Position numbers and translations under genes: made by a program
Shown: positions 1 to 7,119 of the stretch, one piece after another
Numbering within the stretch: the stretch's first letter is position 1
How the letters are laid out: every line of letters starts with the position of its first letter
Source of the DNA: Candidatus Arcticimaribacter sp. UBA7428
GTDB taxonomy: Bacteria; Bacteroidota; Bacteroidia; Flavobacteriales; Flavobacteriaceae
Direction of reading: 5' to 3'
Assembly (NCBI GenBank): GCA_002477625.1
Contig: DLQQ01000023.1
Location: 1-9,053 of the forward strand
DNA length: 9,053 nucleotides
The notes under the pieces: generated by a model
Database searches by the model: none
What the model was told of the DNA's origin: nothing
What the model saw: only the letters and a program-made list of their open reading frames with translations

Positions 1-396
1 GTGGAGTCGGAGGGAATCGAACCCTCGTCCATACAAGCAATAGAAAAGTCTTCTACATGTTTAGTTTTCATTTAGTTTTCGAAAATGTACTGACTGAAAA
101 CCGCCCATACACTCCTTAGTTCCTTTATTGAAAAATCTGACCAGAACCTTCAGACTTCGATGTTGACCTTTATGGTGCCTCTGGTTTGAACGCCGCCAAC
201 AAGGGCTTTCAAGAGACATCCGGCTTCTCAACCTAGTTGAGACATGGCTAGTGACTTACTGTAATTCAGTCGCTTATGCAGCTAGAGCGTAGTTATCTTC
301 GCCTGTTAAATGTTGAATCCAAGTTTTACGAGATGTGATTCATTACTCGACATGCTAACTGTTCGATTGATCTCGCTGTCAAAACCAGTCGACCCC
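1..396 (-). ncRNA. ssrA: Transfer-messenger RNA (tmRNA), 3' terminus cut by window edge
   Basis: tmRNA rescues ribosomes stalled on broken mRNAs by acting first as an alanyl-tRNA and then as a short mRNA for a degradation tag. Seen directly: on the minus strand the RNA starts GGGGUCGACUGG at 396 and its first seven bases pair with those at 9-3 (one G-U pair) to form the acceptor stem. Just inside the 3' end is a T arm with a five-base stem (10-14 with 22-26) and loop UUCGAUU. A tag reading frame lies at 303-274, followed by hairpins in the usual pseudoknot region, for example a six-base stem at 227-232 with 236-241. The tRNA-like half is split around the mRNA-like half as in ordinary one-piece tmRNA. 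The final CA of the CCA end falls outside the window, or is added after transcription. It lies 56 nt downstream of kdsA on the same strand. Identification is very secure. Confidence 0.97.
274..303 (-). other. tmRNA proteolysis-tag reading frame (GEDNYALAA)
   Basis: Inside ssrA, codons GGC GAA GAT AAC TAC GCT CTA GCT GCA followed by TAA encode GEDNYALAA. With the alanine carried by the tmRNA itself, the full tag would be AGEDNYALAA. The ending ALAA is the recognition signal for ClpXP-type proteases, and a G-E-x-N-Y-A-L-A-A tag is the form known in Bacteroidota. The resume codon GGC is assigned from this match and has not been tested. Confidence 0.9.
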
Positions 397-403
397 ATTA
401 TTT

Positions 404-411
404 CAAAGAAT
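404..411 (-). promoter_or_regulatory. Possible ssrA promoter -7 box (ATTCTTTG)
   Basis: On the minus strand TTTG at 407-404 lies seven bases before the first base of mature tmRNA (396), the right distance for a Bacteroidota -7 element. The leading TA of the TAnnTTTG consensus is missing (AT here) and no clear -33 TTTG is present. A second near-match, TACTTTTA, lies at 442-435 and would give a longer precursor for RNase P to trim. Either or both may serve; support is weak. Confidence 0.3.
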
Positions 412-430
412 CTGCTTTGCTAAAAAGCAG
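412..430 (-). terminator. Hairpin between kdsA and ssrA, possible weak terminator
   Basis: A perfect seven-base inverted repeat, CTGCTTT with AAAGCAG around a five-base loop, begins 23 nt after the kdsA stop codon. On the minus strand it is followed by ATTCTTTG rather than a clean U tract, so it would be an inefficient intrinsic terminator. It might instead be a processing or stabilising structure at the kdsA 3' end. It abuts the possible ssrA -7 box. Confidence 0.4.
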
Positions 431-452
431 GGTGTAAAAGTATACTATTTAT

Positions 453-1271
453 TTAAAACTGATTAATAGTTTTTCGAATCTCTGTCAGTCTTCCCAGCAT
501 TCCTTCCAGTAAATCTAGTGAAAGCATATTGGCGCCATCACTTTTCGCCTTTGTCGGATTGGGATGGGTTTCTATGAATAAACCATCCATTTGGTTTACA
601 ATTCCTGCACGGGCAATTGTTTCGATCAACTCCGGACGTCCACCGGTAACTCCAGATGCTTGATTGGGTTGCTGTAAGGAATGCGTAACATCCAATACCG
701 TTGGTGCGATTGAGCGCATAGCAGGAACACCTCTAAAATCTACAATCAGATCGGTATAACCAAATTGGGTTCCTCGATCGGTAATCCAAGCAGCATCGTT
801 TCCGCTGTCTTTTACTTTTTGAACTGCAAATTGCATACTCTCAGGACTCATAAACTGCCCTTTTTTGAGGTTTACAACTTTTCCTGTTTTTGCCGCAGCA
901 ACCACCAGGTCGGTTTGTCTTACCAAAAAGGCAGGAATTTGAAGCACATCGACATAGGCAGCAGCTTTGGCGGCATCCGACGCCTCATGAATATCAGTTA
1001 CGGTTGGAATATTGAATTGTTGTCCAATTTTCTGAAGAATTTCGAGCGCTACATCATCTCCAATTCCTGTAAAACTATCAATTCTGCTTCGATTTGCTTT
1101 TTTAAAACTCCCTTTAAAAACAAATGGAATATTCAACTTGTCAGTAATCGTCAGAACTTTTTCAGCAATTTCAAATGCCATTGTTTCACTCTCAATAGCG
1201 CAAGGCCCTGCTAACAGAAAGAATTGATCACTGTTTGGGTGGTTGATATTTGGGAGTCTAGAGAAGTCCAT
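453..1271 (-). CDS. kdsA: 3-deoxy-8-phosphooctulonate synthase (KDO-8-P synthase)
   Basis: Cytoplasmic aldolase-type enzyme that joins phosphoenolpyruvate to D-arabinose 5-phosphate to give KDO 8-phosphate, which leads to the KDO sugar linking lipid A to the rest of lipopolysaccharide. The 272-residue protein covers the whole DAHP/KDO8P synthase TIM barrel, close to the usual length. Visible motifs: LAGPCAIES at 20-28, the phosphate-binding KANRS at 58-62, QIPAFLVRQTDL at 111-122, KKGQF at 136-140, TDRGTQFGY at 164-172, THS at 196-198, ETHP at 234-237 and SDG at 244-246. Cys24, His197, Glu234 and Asp245 match the four metal ligands of the metal-dependent class (Aquifex type); the metal-independent E. 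coli type has Asn at the first position. The start is ATG at 1271, fixed by a TAnnTTTG box only 13 nt upstream and by alignment of the N terminus; there is no Shine-Dalgarno sequence. It is divergent from typA and followed by ssrA. Family assignment is very secure. Confidence 0.96.
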   Translation of the reverse strand: MDFSRLPNINHPNSDQFFLLAGPCAIESETMAFEIAEKVLTITDKLNIPFVFKGSFKKANRSRIDSFTGIGDDVALEILQKIGQQFNIPTVTDIHEASDAAKAAAYVDVLQIPAFLVRQTDLVVAAAKTGKVVNLKKGQFMSPESMQFAVQKVKDSGNDAAWITDRGTQFGYTDLIVDFRGVPAMRSIAPTVLDVTHSLQQPNQASGVTGGRPELIETIARAGIVNQMDGLFIETHPNPTKAKSDGANMLSLDLLEGMLGRLTEIRKTINQF

Positions 1272-1284
1272 AAAATGTTTTTTG

Positions 1285-1292
1285 CAAAAGTA
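1285..1292 (-). promoter_or_regulatory. kdsA promoter, -7 box TACTTTTG
   Basis: TACTTTTG on the minus strand is an exact match to the Bacteroidota -7 consensus TAnnTTTG. Its last base is 13 nt before the kdsA ATG, so the expected transcription start leaves a leader of only about 5-10 nt. No convincing TTTG or TTG at the -33 position was found. Confidence 0.55.
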
Positions 1293-1361
1293 AAGTTTTT
1301 AGTTGAATCTACGTAGAATTCGAAACCTGAAACTTTTAGCCGAAAGCTTAATATATAAGGC

Positions 1362-1369
1362 TATATTTG
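1362..1369 (+). promoter_or_regulatory. typA promoter, -7 box TATATTTG
   Basis: TATATTTG matches TAnnTTTG exactly and lies 23 nt upstream of the typA ATG, predicting a leader of roughly 15-20 nt. A weak TTTTAG (1334-1339) is the nearest -33 candidate. This element lies within the frame that could extend typA upstream to a TTG at 1303, which argues against that longer start. Confidence 0.6.
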
Positions 1370-1392
1370 CGCGATTAAAAAAATACAGACTT

Positions 1393-3192
1393 ATGTCCAA
1401 AATTAAGAATATTGCAATTATTGCACACGTTGACCACGGTAAAACTACCTTGGTAGATAAGATTATGCATCATTGCGAACTTTTCAGAACCAATCAAAAT
1501 ACCGGGGATTTAATTCTGGACAATAATGATTTAGAACGGGAGCGTGGTATAACCATCCTTTCTAAAAACATTTCGGTAATGTATAAGGACACCAAAATCA
1601 ACATCATTGATACCCCTGGTCACGCCGATTTTGGCGGGGAAGTAGAGCGGGTATTGAATATGGCTGACGGTGTTTTGTTGTTGGTAGATGCTTTTGAAGG
1701 CCCAATGCCACAAACGCGTTTTGTTCTCCAAAAAGCAATTGACTTAAAACTCAAGCCCATTGTTGTTGTCAATAAAGTAGATAAGGAAAACTGTACTCCA
1801 GAAGAAGTTCACGAGTCTGTTTTTGATTTAATGTTCGAATTGGGCGCTGAAGAATGGCAACTCGATTTTCCAACTGTATACGGTTCTGCCAAGAACAATT
1901 GGATGAGCGAAGACTGGAAAGAGCAAACAGAAAATGTTGAACCACTTCTAGACATGGTATTGAAACACGTACCCAGCCCAAAAGTAGAAGAGGGGACTCC
2001 TCAAATGCTCATTACCTCCCTTGACTTTTCTGCCTACACAGGCCGAATCGCTATTGGACGTTTACAACGTGGAACGCTTAAAGCCAATATGGCTGTGAGT
2101 TTGGTTGACAGAGAAGGGACCATAACCAAAGCAAAAATCAAAGAATTGAACTTGTTTGATGGTTTGGGAAGAAAAGAAGTAAAAGAAGTAAAAGCAGGGG
2201 ATATTTGTGCCATCATTGGATTAGAGAATTTTGAAATCGGAGATACGGTTGCAGATGCTCTTGAACCAGAAGCGCTCCCCACAATTGCTATTGACGAACC
2301 AACAATGAGTATGTTGTTTACGATCAACGATTCTCCATTTTTTGGAAAAGACGGGAAGTTTGTTACATCGCGACACATCAAGGATCGTCTAGAAAAAGAG
2401 CTGGAAAGAAACCTAGCAATGCGCTTGGAGAATACAGATTCGGCTGATAAATTCATTGTATTTGGGCGTGGTGTTTTGCACTTGTCGGTTTTAATTGAAA
2501 CCATGAGGAGAGAAGGCTATGAGCTTCAAATCGGGCAGCCACAGGTTATCATCAAAGAAATTGATGGTAGAAAACACGAACCGATCGAAGAATTGACCAT
2601 TGATTTACCTGAACACGTTTCTGGGAAAGCAATCGAGATGGTTACTCTTAGAAAAGGAGAGATGTTGAGTATGCAGCCTAAAGGAGAGCGTATGGTTTGT
2701 GAATTTTTAATGCCTTCACGAGGGATTATCGGTTTAAGAAATCAATTGCTTACTGCTACGGCTGGAGAAGCAATTATGAATCACAGGTTCAAAGAATTCC
2801 AACCCTACCGAGGTGAAATTCCTGGGCGTAACAACGGATCGCTTATTTCAATGGAAAAAGGAAACGCAATTCCTTATTCTCTAGATAAGTTACAAGAGCG
2901 TGGAAAATTCTTTGTTGCTCCTAACGAAGAAATTTATACGGGTCAGGTGATTGGTGAGAATTCAAGAGCAGACGATATGGTTGTCAACATAACGAAAACC
3001 AAAAAATTATCGAATGTACGTTCTTCTGGAACGGACGATAAAGTTCGTTTGGCTCCACCGATTAAATTTTCATTAGAAGAAGCTTTAGAATATATTCAAG
3101 GAGATGAGTATGTAGAAGTAACTCCTAAAAGTTTACGTTTACGGAAAGTATATCTTGACGAAAATCAAAGAAAAAGAATGACGGGAAAATAA
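1393..3192 (+). CDS. typA: Translational GTPase TypA/BipA
   Basis: Ribosome-associated GTPase of the EF-G/LepA superfamily that binds the 70S ribosome. In other bacteria it helps 50S subunit assembly, particularly in cold or stress. The protein is 599 residues, close to the 600-615 typical of the family. G-domain motifs: G1 AHVDHGKT 11-18, G2 RGITI 51-55, G3 DTPGH 73-77, G4 NKVDK 127-131, G5 GSAK 164-167. These are followed by the beta-barrel domain II, EF-G-like domains III and V, and the BipA-specific C-terminal domain, including [18 protein letters not shown] (from about residue 440). The start is the ATG at 1393 giving [10 protein letters not shown], which matches family N termini. The open frame continues up to a TTG at 1303, but those 30 residues are not family sequence and would span the promoter. 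The leader is A-rich with no Shine-Dalgarno sequence. The gene is transcribed alone, divergent from kdsA and convergent with ftsE. Identification is secure. Confidence 0.97.
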   Translation: MSKIKNIAIIAHVDHGKTTLVDKIMHHCELFRTNQNTGDLILDNNDLERERGITILSKNISVMYKDTKINIIDTPGHADFGGEVERVLNMADGVLLLVDAFEGPMPQTRFVLQKAIDLKLKPIVVVNKVDKENCTPEEVHESVFDLMFELGAEEWQLDFPTVYGSAKNNWMSEDWKEQTENVEPLLDMVLKHVPSPKVEEGTPQMLITSLDFSAYTGRIAIGRLQRGTLKANMAVSLVDREGTITKAKIKELNLFDGLGRKEVKEVKAGDICAIIGLENFEIGDTVADALEPEALPTIAIDEPTMSMLFTINDSPFFGKDGKFVTSRHIKDRLEKELERNLAMRLENTDSADKFIVFGRGVLHLSVLIETMRREGYELQIGQPQVIIKEIDGRKHEPIEELTIDLPEHVSGKAIEMVTLRKGEMLSMQPKGERMVCEFLMPSRGIIGLRNQLLTATAGEAIMNHRFKEFQPYRGEIPGRNNGSLISMEKGNAIPYSLDKLQERGKFFVAPNEEIYTGQVIGENSRADDMVVNITKTKKLSNVRSSGTDDKVRLAPPIKFSLEEALEYIQGDEYVEVTPKSLRLRKVYLDENQRKRMTGK

Positions 3193-3216
3193 GAAACCCC
3201 AAATATGTTCTAATAT

Positions 3217-3256
3217 AAACGAAGCCTAATGCCTATGCATTAGGCTTCGTTTTTTT
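3217..3256 (+). terminator. Shared typA / ftsE intrinsic terminator
   Basis: A perfect 16-base inverted repeat (3217-3232 with 3237-3252) closes a four-base CTAT loop and runs into a stretch of seven T (3250-3256). This is a strong intrinsic terminator for typA, beginning 25 nt after its stop. Read on the minus strand the same hairpin follows the A-rich end of ftsE and runs into GTTTATATTAG, so it can also stop ftsE transcription, less strongly. The ftsE stop codon (3242-3240) and its last two codons lie inside the stem. Confidence 0.92.
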
Positions 3257-3926
3257 GTACAACTTCGTAAATTTTCCCATCATCGCAACGCAGTATTTTC
3301 CCAGGAAATTTCACGATCATATTATAATCGTGTGTCGCCATGATGATGGTCATTCCCTGTTGATGTAAACCTCTAAAAATTTCCATGATTTCTAGGCTTG
3401 TTTGTGGGTCTAGATTTCCAGTAGGTTCGTCAGCTATAATAAGTTCAGGAGCATTGAGTAATGCTCTGGCTATGGCCACACGTTGCTGTTCTCCTCCAGA
3501 AATCTGAAAGGCATATTTTGATGCAATTTCTGCCACTCCTAATGAAGAAAGTACTTCTTCGATGCGGTTTTTTATTTCAGTTTTGTCTTTCCAGCCCGTT
3601 GCTTTAAGAACAAAGCTGAGGTTGTCATAAACCGAACGGTCCGACAATAATTTAAAATCTTGAAACACTACACCCAGCTTCCTTCTTAAAAAAGGAATTT
3701 CTTTTTGCTTTATTTTTCCAAGATTGAAATCCGATACTTGAGCTGTGCCGTATTGAAGGGGAAGATCAGCGTAAAGAGTTTTGATTAAACTACTTTTCCC
3801 TGTCCCCGTTTTTCCAATCAAAAAAACAAATTCACCTTGTTCTACTTCGATATTGACATCGCTCAAAATCGTTTGGTTGTTTTGAATGATGGTTGCGTTT
3901 CTAAACTGAACTAAGGGAAGTTTCAT
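3240..3926 (-). CDS. ftsE: FtsE-like ABC transporter ATP-binding protein
   Basis: Single-domain ABC ATPase of 228 residues, the usual FtsE length. FtsE works on the inner face of the cytoplasmic membrane with the membrane protein FtsX to activate peptidoglycan hydrolases at the division site. Visible motifs: Walker [10 protein letters not shown] 38-46, Q-loop FQDF 88-91, the FtsE-like stretch [13 protein letters not shown] 93-105, signature ISGGEQQR 142-149, Walker [10 protein letters not shown] 162-170 with catalytic Glu167, D-loop NLD 171-173 and switch His199. All catalytic residues are intact. The FtsE/LolD/MacB ATPases are close relatives, and the DRSVYDNL segment favours FtsE. No ftsX neighbour is present in this window. 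The start is ATG at 3926, with only a weak purine-rich AGAAAG before it. It is divergent from the TPR/barrel operon and convergent with typA, its stop codon falling inside their shared terminator stem. The ATPase call is certain; the FtsE subfamily is likely. Confidence 0.88.
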   Translation of the reverse strand: MKLPLVQFRNATIIQNNQTILSDVNIEVEQGEFVFLIGKTGTGKSSLIKTLYADLPLQYGTAQVSDFNLGKIKQKEIPFLRRKLGVVFQDFKLLSDRSVYDNLSFVLKATGWKDKTEIKNRIEEVLSSLGVAEIASKYAFQISGGEQQRVAIARALLNAPELIIADEPTGNLDPQTSLEIMEIFRGLHQQGMTIIMATHDYNMIVKFPGKILRCDDGKIYEVVQKNEA

Positions 3927-3983
3927 ATGGCTTTCTAATTGGTCAATTCTTTTTGAATGATTTGTATGATTATTCGTGTCCTG

Positions 3984-3991
3984 TAAAAATA
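3984..3991 (-). promoter_or_regulatory. Possible ftsE -7 box (TATTTTTA)
   Basis: On the minus strand TATTTTTA differs from TAnnTTTG at the last base only, and a TTTC lies 17 nt upstream (4012-4009) as a poor -33 candidate. It would give a leader of about 50 nt for ftsE. In such AT-rich DNA a match of this quality may be chance. Confidence 0.25.
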
Positions 3992-4032
3992 GGAAAAATG
4001 TGGGTGTTGAAATTTTTTGTTGACAATTTATA

Positions 4033-4059
4033 CGTTTAAAAAAAATCGAGCGTTTAAAA
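4033..4059 (+). repeat. Two direct repeats CGTTTAAAA upstream of the TPR gene
   Basis: The nine-base sequence CGTTTAAAA occurs at 4033-4041 and again at 4051-4059, 18 bp apart start to start and so on nearly the same face of the helix. The second copy supplies the TTTA placed as the possible -33 element of the operon promoter. It may be a regulator-binding pair or simple AT-rich coincidence. Confidence 0.35.
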
Positions 4060-4082
4060 TTAAGAACTTAAGTTTACCTTTA
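4053..4082 (+). promoter_or_regulatory. Probable promoter of the TPR/barrel operon
   Basis: TTTA (4053-4056), an 18-bp spacer and TACCTTTA (4075-4082) resemble the Bacteroidota pattern TTTG-N17-20-TAnnTTTG, with A for G in both boxes. The -7 box ends four bases before the ATG at 4087, so the transcript would start at or next to the start codon. The spacer holds a perfect ten-base palindrome, AACTTAAGTT (4065-4074), directly against the -7 box, a possible operator. Confidence 0.4.
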
Positions 4083-4086
4083 TCGT

Positions 4087-7000
4087 ATGCAAAAAGCCTA
4101 CTGCAATAAAATCCTCATCATCACTTTTGTGTTTGTATCTGCATCTTTTTCAGTGACTAATGCACAATTGGGGATAGATAAAGTCCCGTTTACACAAGCT
4201 TCTTATTTCTTTGCATCCGACAATTATACACAGGTAAATCAGTATTTAAGTTTAGTCGATTTTTATCCCACACTACAACCCCTAACCACTACAGCTGATT
4301 TTTATAAAATTTCAACAGATTTACGTTTGAATCGCCCGGGGGCAGAAAAGAAATTAGCCGCTTTTATGATCGATAATCCTACGAGCTATTTAACCGAAAC
4401 GGCATATTATGATTTGGCCTCGTATTATTTTCAAAACGGAAAATATACCTATGCGCTCAAGTGGTTTACTAAAATCAAAGACACCGATGTAGCTTCTAGT
4501 AAAAGGGGTGATTATTATTTCAATAAAGGATACACCCTGTTTGCCACAAAACGCTATAAGCAGGCAGAAAAATTATTTAAGAAAGTAGAGGAGGTACCCC
4601 AATACCGTTACGATGCTAGTTATTATTTGGGTTATATAGCGTATCAGTTGGAAGATTACGACGCAGCAGTAGAGAATTTCAACAAAGTTACAACAGAACA
4701 AGGCGATACAACGGTTGGATATTTTCAGGCTGATATGAATTTTAAATTGGGTCGCTTTGAAAAAGCAATTGCTTTGGCAAGAAAAAGTTTGGTAAATGCT
4801 AATGAAAATCAAACGTCAGAACTTTCTAAAATCATTGGCGAAAGCTATTTCAATTTAAAAGATTACCGTTCAGCGCTTCCTTATTTAGAGGTCTACAAAG
4901 GCAAACGTGGAAAATGGTCCAATACTGATTTTTATCAATTGGGTTATACCCATTATCGCTTGGGTGAATACGAGAAGGCCATCATGCAGTTCAATAAGAT
5001 TATTTCTGGAGCTAATGCGGTAGCACAAAACGCCTACTACCACTTAGCCGACTGTTACCTCAAAACTGATAAAAAAACCCAAGCACTTAATGCCTTTAAA
5101 AGCGCATCGGCTTTAAATTTTGATACTGTAATTGCAGAAGATGCTTTGTTGAACTATGCCCGTTTGAGTTATGAAATCGGAAACGCATACGAAAACACCT
5201 CCTTACTATTGGCTTCATTTCTGGAACAATACCCAAAAAACAAAGCTGGTGTTGAGATCGAACAACTTCTAATTGATTCCTATGTGAATTCAAGAAATTA
5301 TGCAGCTGCATTAAAAATATTAAAGAAAAAATCGGGAAGTCAATTTAACGCTGCTCTACAAAAAGTAAATTATTTAAAAGCGATTGCCTTATTTCAAAGC
5401 GGCTTGTTTGAGGAATCCATAACATATTTTGATGAAGCTTTAAAAAATAAAGTAGATCGAACAATCGAAGCAAATTGTTTGTATTGGAGGGCATTAGCGA
5501 AGTACGAATTGAGTGATTTTGAAACTGTAATTTCAGAATTATACTATTTTAAAAGTCACCCATTTGCCAAGAAAGTATCAGGGGTTGAGCACTTGTCATA
5601 TCATTTGGCCTATGCAAATTTTAAATTAAAAAATTACGAGGGTTCACGTGCTTTGTTTGAAACCTACCTCAAGTCTACCAAGCAAAATGCTTCCTATAAG
5701 CGGGATGCACTATTGCGTTTAGGGGATAGTCATTTTGCTTTAGGAAAATATTGGCCAGCCATGGAATCTTATGAGGGCGCCATTCAAATGGATGTTTCTC
5801 GCGGAATGTATGCCCTGTATCAAAAAGCATTGAGCTATGGTTTTGTAGAACGAAACCCAAAAAAAATTGAGGCACTTAATCAATTGATTTCAGATTATCC
5901 AAAAACATCCCTTCTAGATGATTCATATTTTGAGTTAGCCCTTGCCTATACGCGCGAAAACAATACGTCCAAGGCTGTTGAAACCTACGAGATACTCGCC
6001 AACAACTTCCCAAAAAGTCCTTACCGATCTCGTGCTCTTTTGAATAAAGGCTTGATTTTGTACAACGCAGAATCTTTAGAAGAAGCCATGCGCGTATTGC
6101 AACAGTTGGTTCAGGAATATCCGAATGAAGAAGTTGCGCAACAAGGACTAAAGACAGCTAAGGAAATTTCAATTGATTTAGCAGCAGTTGACGTTTTTGC
6201 TAGTTGGGTAAAACAATTGAAAGGAGTTACTCTTCAAGACAACGAATTGGAACGTGCTTCTTTTACAGCAGCAGAACGTCTTTTCAATGACAACAAGAAA
6301 AAAGCAGCCCAGAAGGCATTAACTTCTTACTTGGAAAATTATCCCCAAGGAGCAAATCAGCTACAGGCTCAGTTTTTGTCTGCTGAACTTTATTTTCAAG
6401 ATGAAGAATGGACCGCAGCGAGAGAACAATATGCCTTGGTATTGGAGCAGCCTACTCATGAGTATTCTGAGCAGGCGCTGGTTCGAATAACACAAGCTTT
6501 AGTGAATAATGAGCAAAAGTCAGATGCTTTACCTTATTGGAAGACTTTGGAAGAGCTGGCTCAGTTTCAGGAAAACAAGCGCTATGCCTTATTCAACTTA
6601 ATGCAGATTTACTATGAAAAAGAACAGTTTTCTGATGCGATTGCCTACGCTGAAAAGGTTGTTGTTTTGCAGTCCTTAGGGCAAAAAATAAAATGGGATG
6701 CTTATCGTGTTTTGGCACGCGCTGCTGTAGCAATTCAAGATATAAAGAAAGCAGCTGAAGCCTATGCTGTTCTTGAGCAAGCTCCAGATGCAGCATTGGC
6801 AGTTGAGGCACTGTACTTCAACGCGGAGCAAAAACATATAGCCCACGAATACGCATCTTCCAATCGTTTGATCGAAAAAATAGCGCAAGATTTTGGAAAT
6901 TATCCTGAATGGGGTGCCAAGAGTTTATTGTTGATGTCTCAAAATTTCTATCAATTGGACGACGCTTTTCAGGCATCCTTTATTCTAGAATCGATAATAA

Positions 7001-7119
7001 CTAATTTCACACAATTCCCTGAAATAGTAAAGCAAGCTCAATTGGATTTAGCGAATTTAAAGGCAATCGAATCTAAAAACAATTCATCCATTAAAGTTGA
7101 AGAAGAAAATGAAAATTAA
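4087..7119 (+). CDS. Exported tetratricopeptide-repeat protein, about 1000 residues
   Basis: Function unknown; predicted periplasmic TPR scaffold. The 1010-residue protein begins with a signal peptide (Lys-containing n-region, hydrophobic 9-20, likely cut after TNA at 24-26). There is no lipobox Cys after the hydrophobic stretch, so it is probably soluble. From about residue 105 nearly all of it is TPR-like helical pairs, roughly 20 by eye; clear units lie near 105-130, 142-168, 176-200, 281-305, 314-340, 503-529, 538-566, 613-638 and 648-676. Links such as YPKTS and FPKSP (604-646) resemble BamD/CpoB-type periplasmic TPRs. The C terminus is short and acidic (VEEENEN). There is no enzymatic domain. 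The next gene, an outer-membrane barrel, starts inside this one with an 11-nt overlap, so the two products are probably made together and may interact. The start is ATG at 4087, since the signal peptide follows at once and the next Met is residue 94. Fold and export are secure; role is inferred from context only. Confidence 0.9.
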   Translation: MQKAYCNKILIITFVFVSASFSVTNAQLGIDKVPFTQASYFFASDNYTQVNQYLSLVDFYPTLQPLTTTADFYKISTDLRLNRPGAEKKLAAFMIDNPTSYLTETAYYDLASYYFQNGKYTYALKWFTKIKDTDVASSKRGDYYFNKGYTLFATKRYKQAEKLFKKVEEVPQYRYDASYYLGYIAYQLEDYDAAVENFNKVTTEQGDTTVGYFQADMNFKLGRFEKAIALARKSLVNANENQTSELSKIIGESYFNLKDYRSALPYLEVYKGKRGKWSNTDFYQLGYTHYRLGEYEKAIMQFNKIISGANAVAQNAYYHLADCYLKTDKKTQALNAFKSASALNFDTVIAEDALLNYARLSYEIGNAYENTSLLLASFLEQYPKNKAGVEIEQLLIDSYVNSRNYAAALKILKKKSGSQFNAALQKVNYLKAIALFQSGLFEESITYFDEALKNKVDRTIEANCLYWRALAKYELSDFETVISELYYFKSHPFAKKVSGVEHLSYHLAYANFKLKNYEGSRALFETYLKSTKQNASYKRDALLRLGDSHFALGKYWPAMESYEGAIQMDVSRGMYALYQKALSYGFVERNPKKIEALNQLISDYPKTSLLDDSYFELALAYTRENNTSKAVETYEILANNFPKSPYRSRALLNKGLILYNAESLEEAMRVLQQLVQEYPNEEVAQQGLKTAKEISIDLAAVDVFASWVKQLKGVTLQDNELERASFTAAERLFNDNKKKAAQKALTSYLENYPQGANQLQAQFLSAELYFQDEEWTAAREQYALVLEQPTHEYSEQALVRITQALVNNEQKSDALPYWKTLEELAQFQENKRYALFNLMQIYYEKEQFSDAIAYAEKVVVLQSLGQKIKWDAYRVLARAAVAIQDIKKAAEAYAVLEQAPDAALAVEALYFNAEQKHIAHEYASSNRLIEKIAQDFGNYPEWGAKSLLLMSQNFYQLDDAFQASFILESIITNFTQFPEIVKQAQLDLANLKAIESKNNSSIKVEEENEN

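Noticed and set aside
412..430. Small perfect inverted repeat as an attachment site next to ssrA
   Set aside because: It lies at the 5' side of ssrA, whereas integrative elements use the 3' end, and no integrase or direct repeat is present in the window.
765..1214. 149-residue plus-strand open frame opposite kdsA
   Set aside because: Lies entirely antisense to a secure kdsA gene, with Cys- and Ser-rich, low-complexity sequence and no recognisable domain; a shadow frame.
1303..1392. TTG-initiated 30-residue extension at the N terminus of typA
   Set aside because: The extra residues are unlike TypA N termini and would place the start upstream of an exact TAnnTTTG promoter box; ATG at 1393 gives the family start.
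2034..2504. 156-residue minus-strand open frame inside typA
   Set aside because: Antisense to conserved typA coding sequence, no promoter or recognisable motif; a shadow frame.
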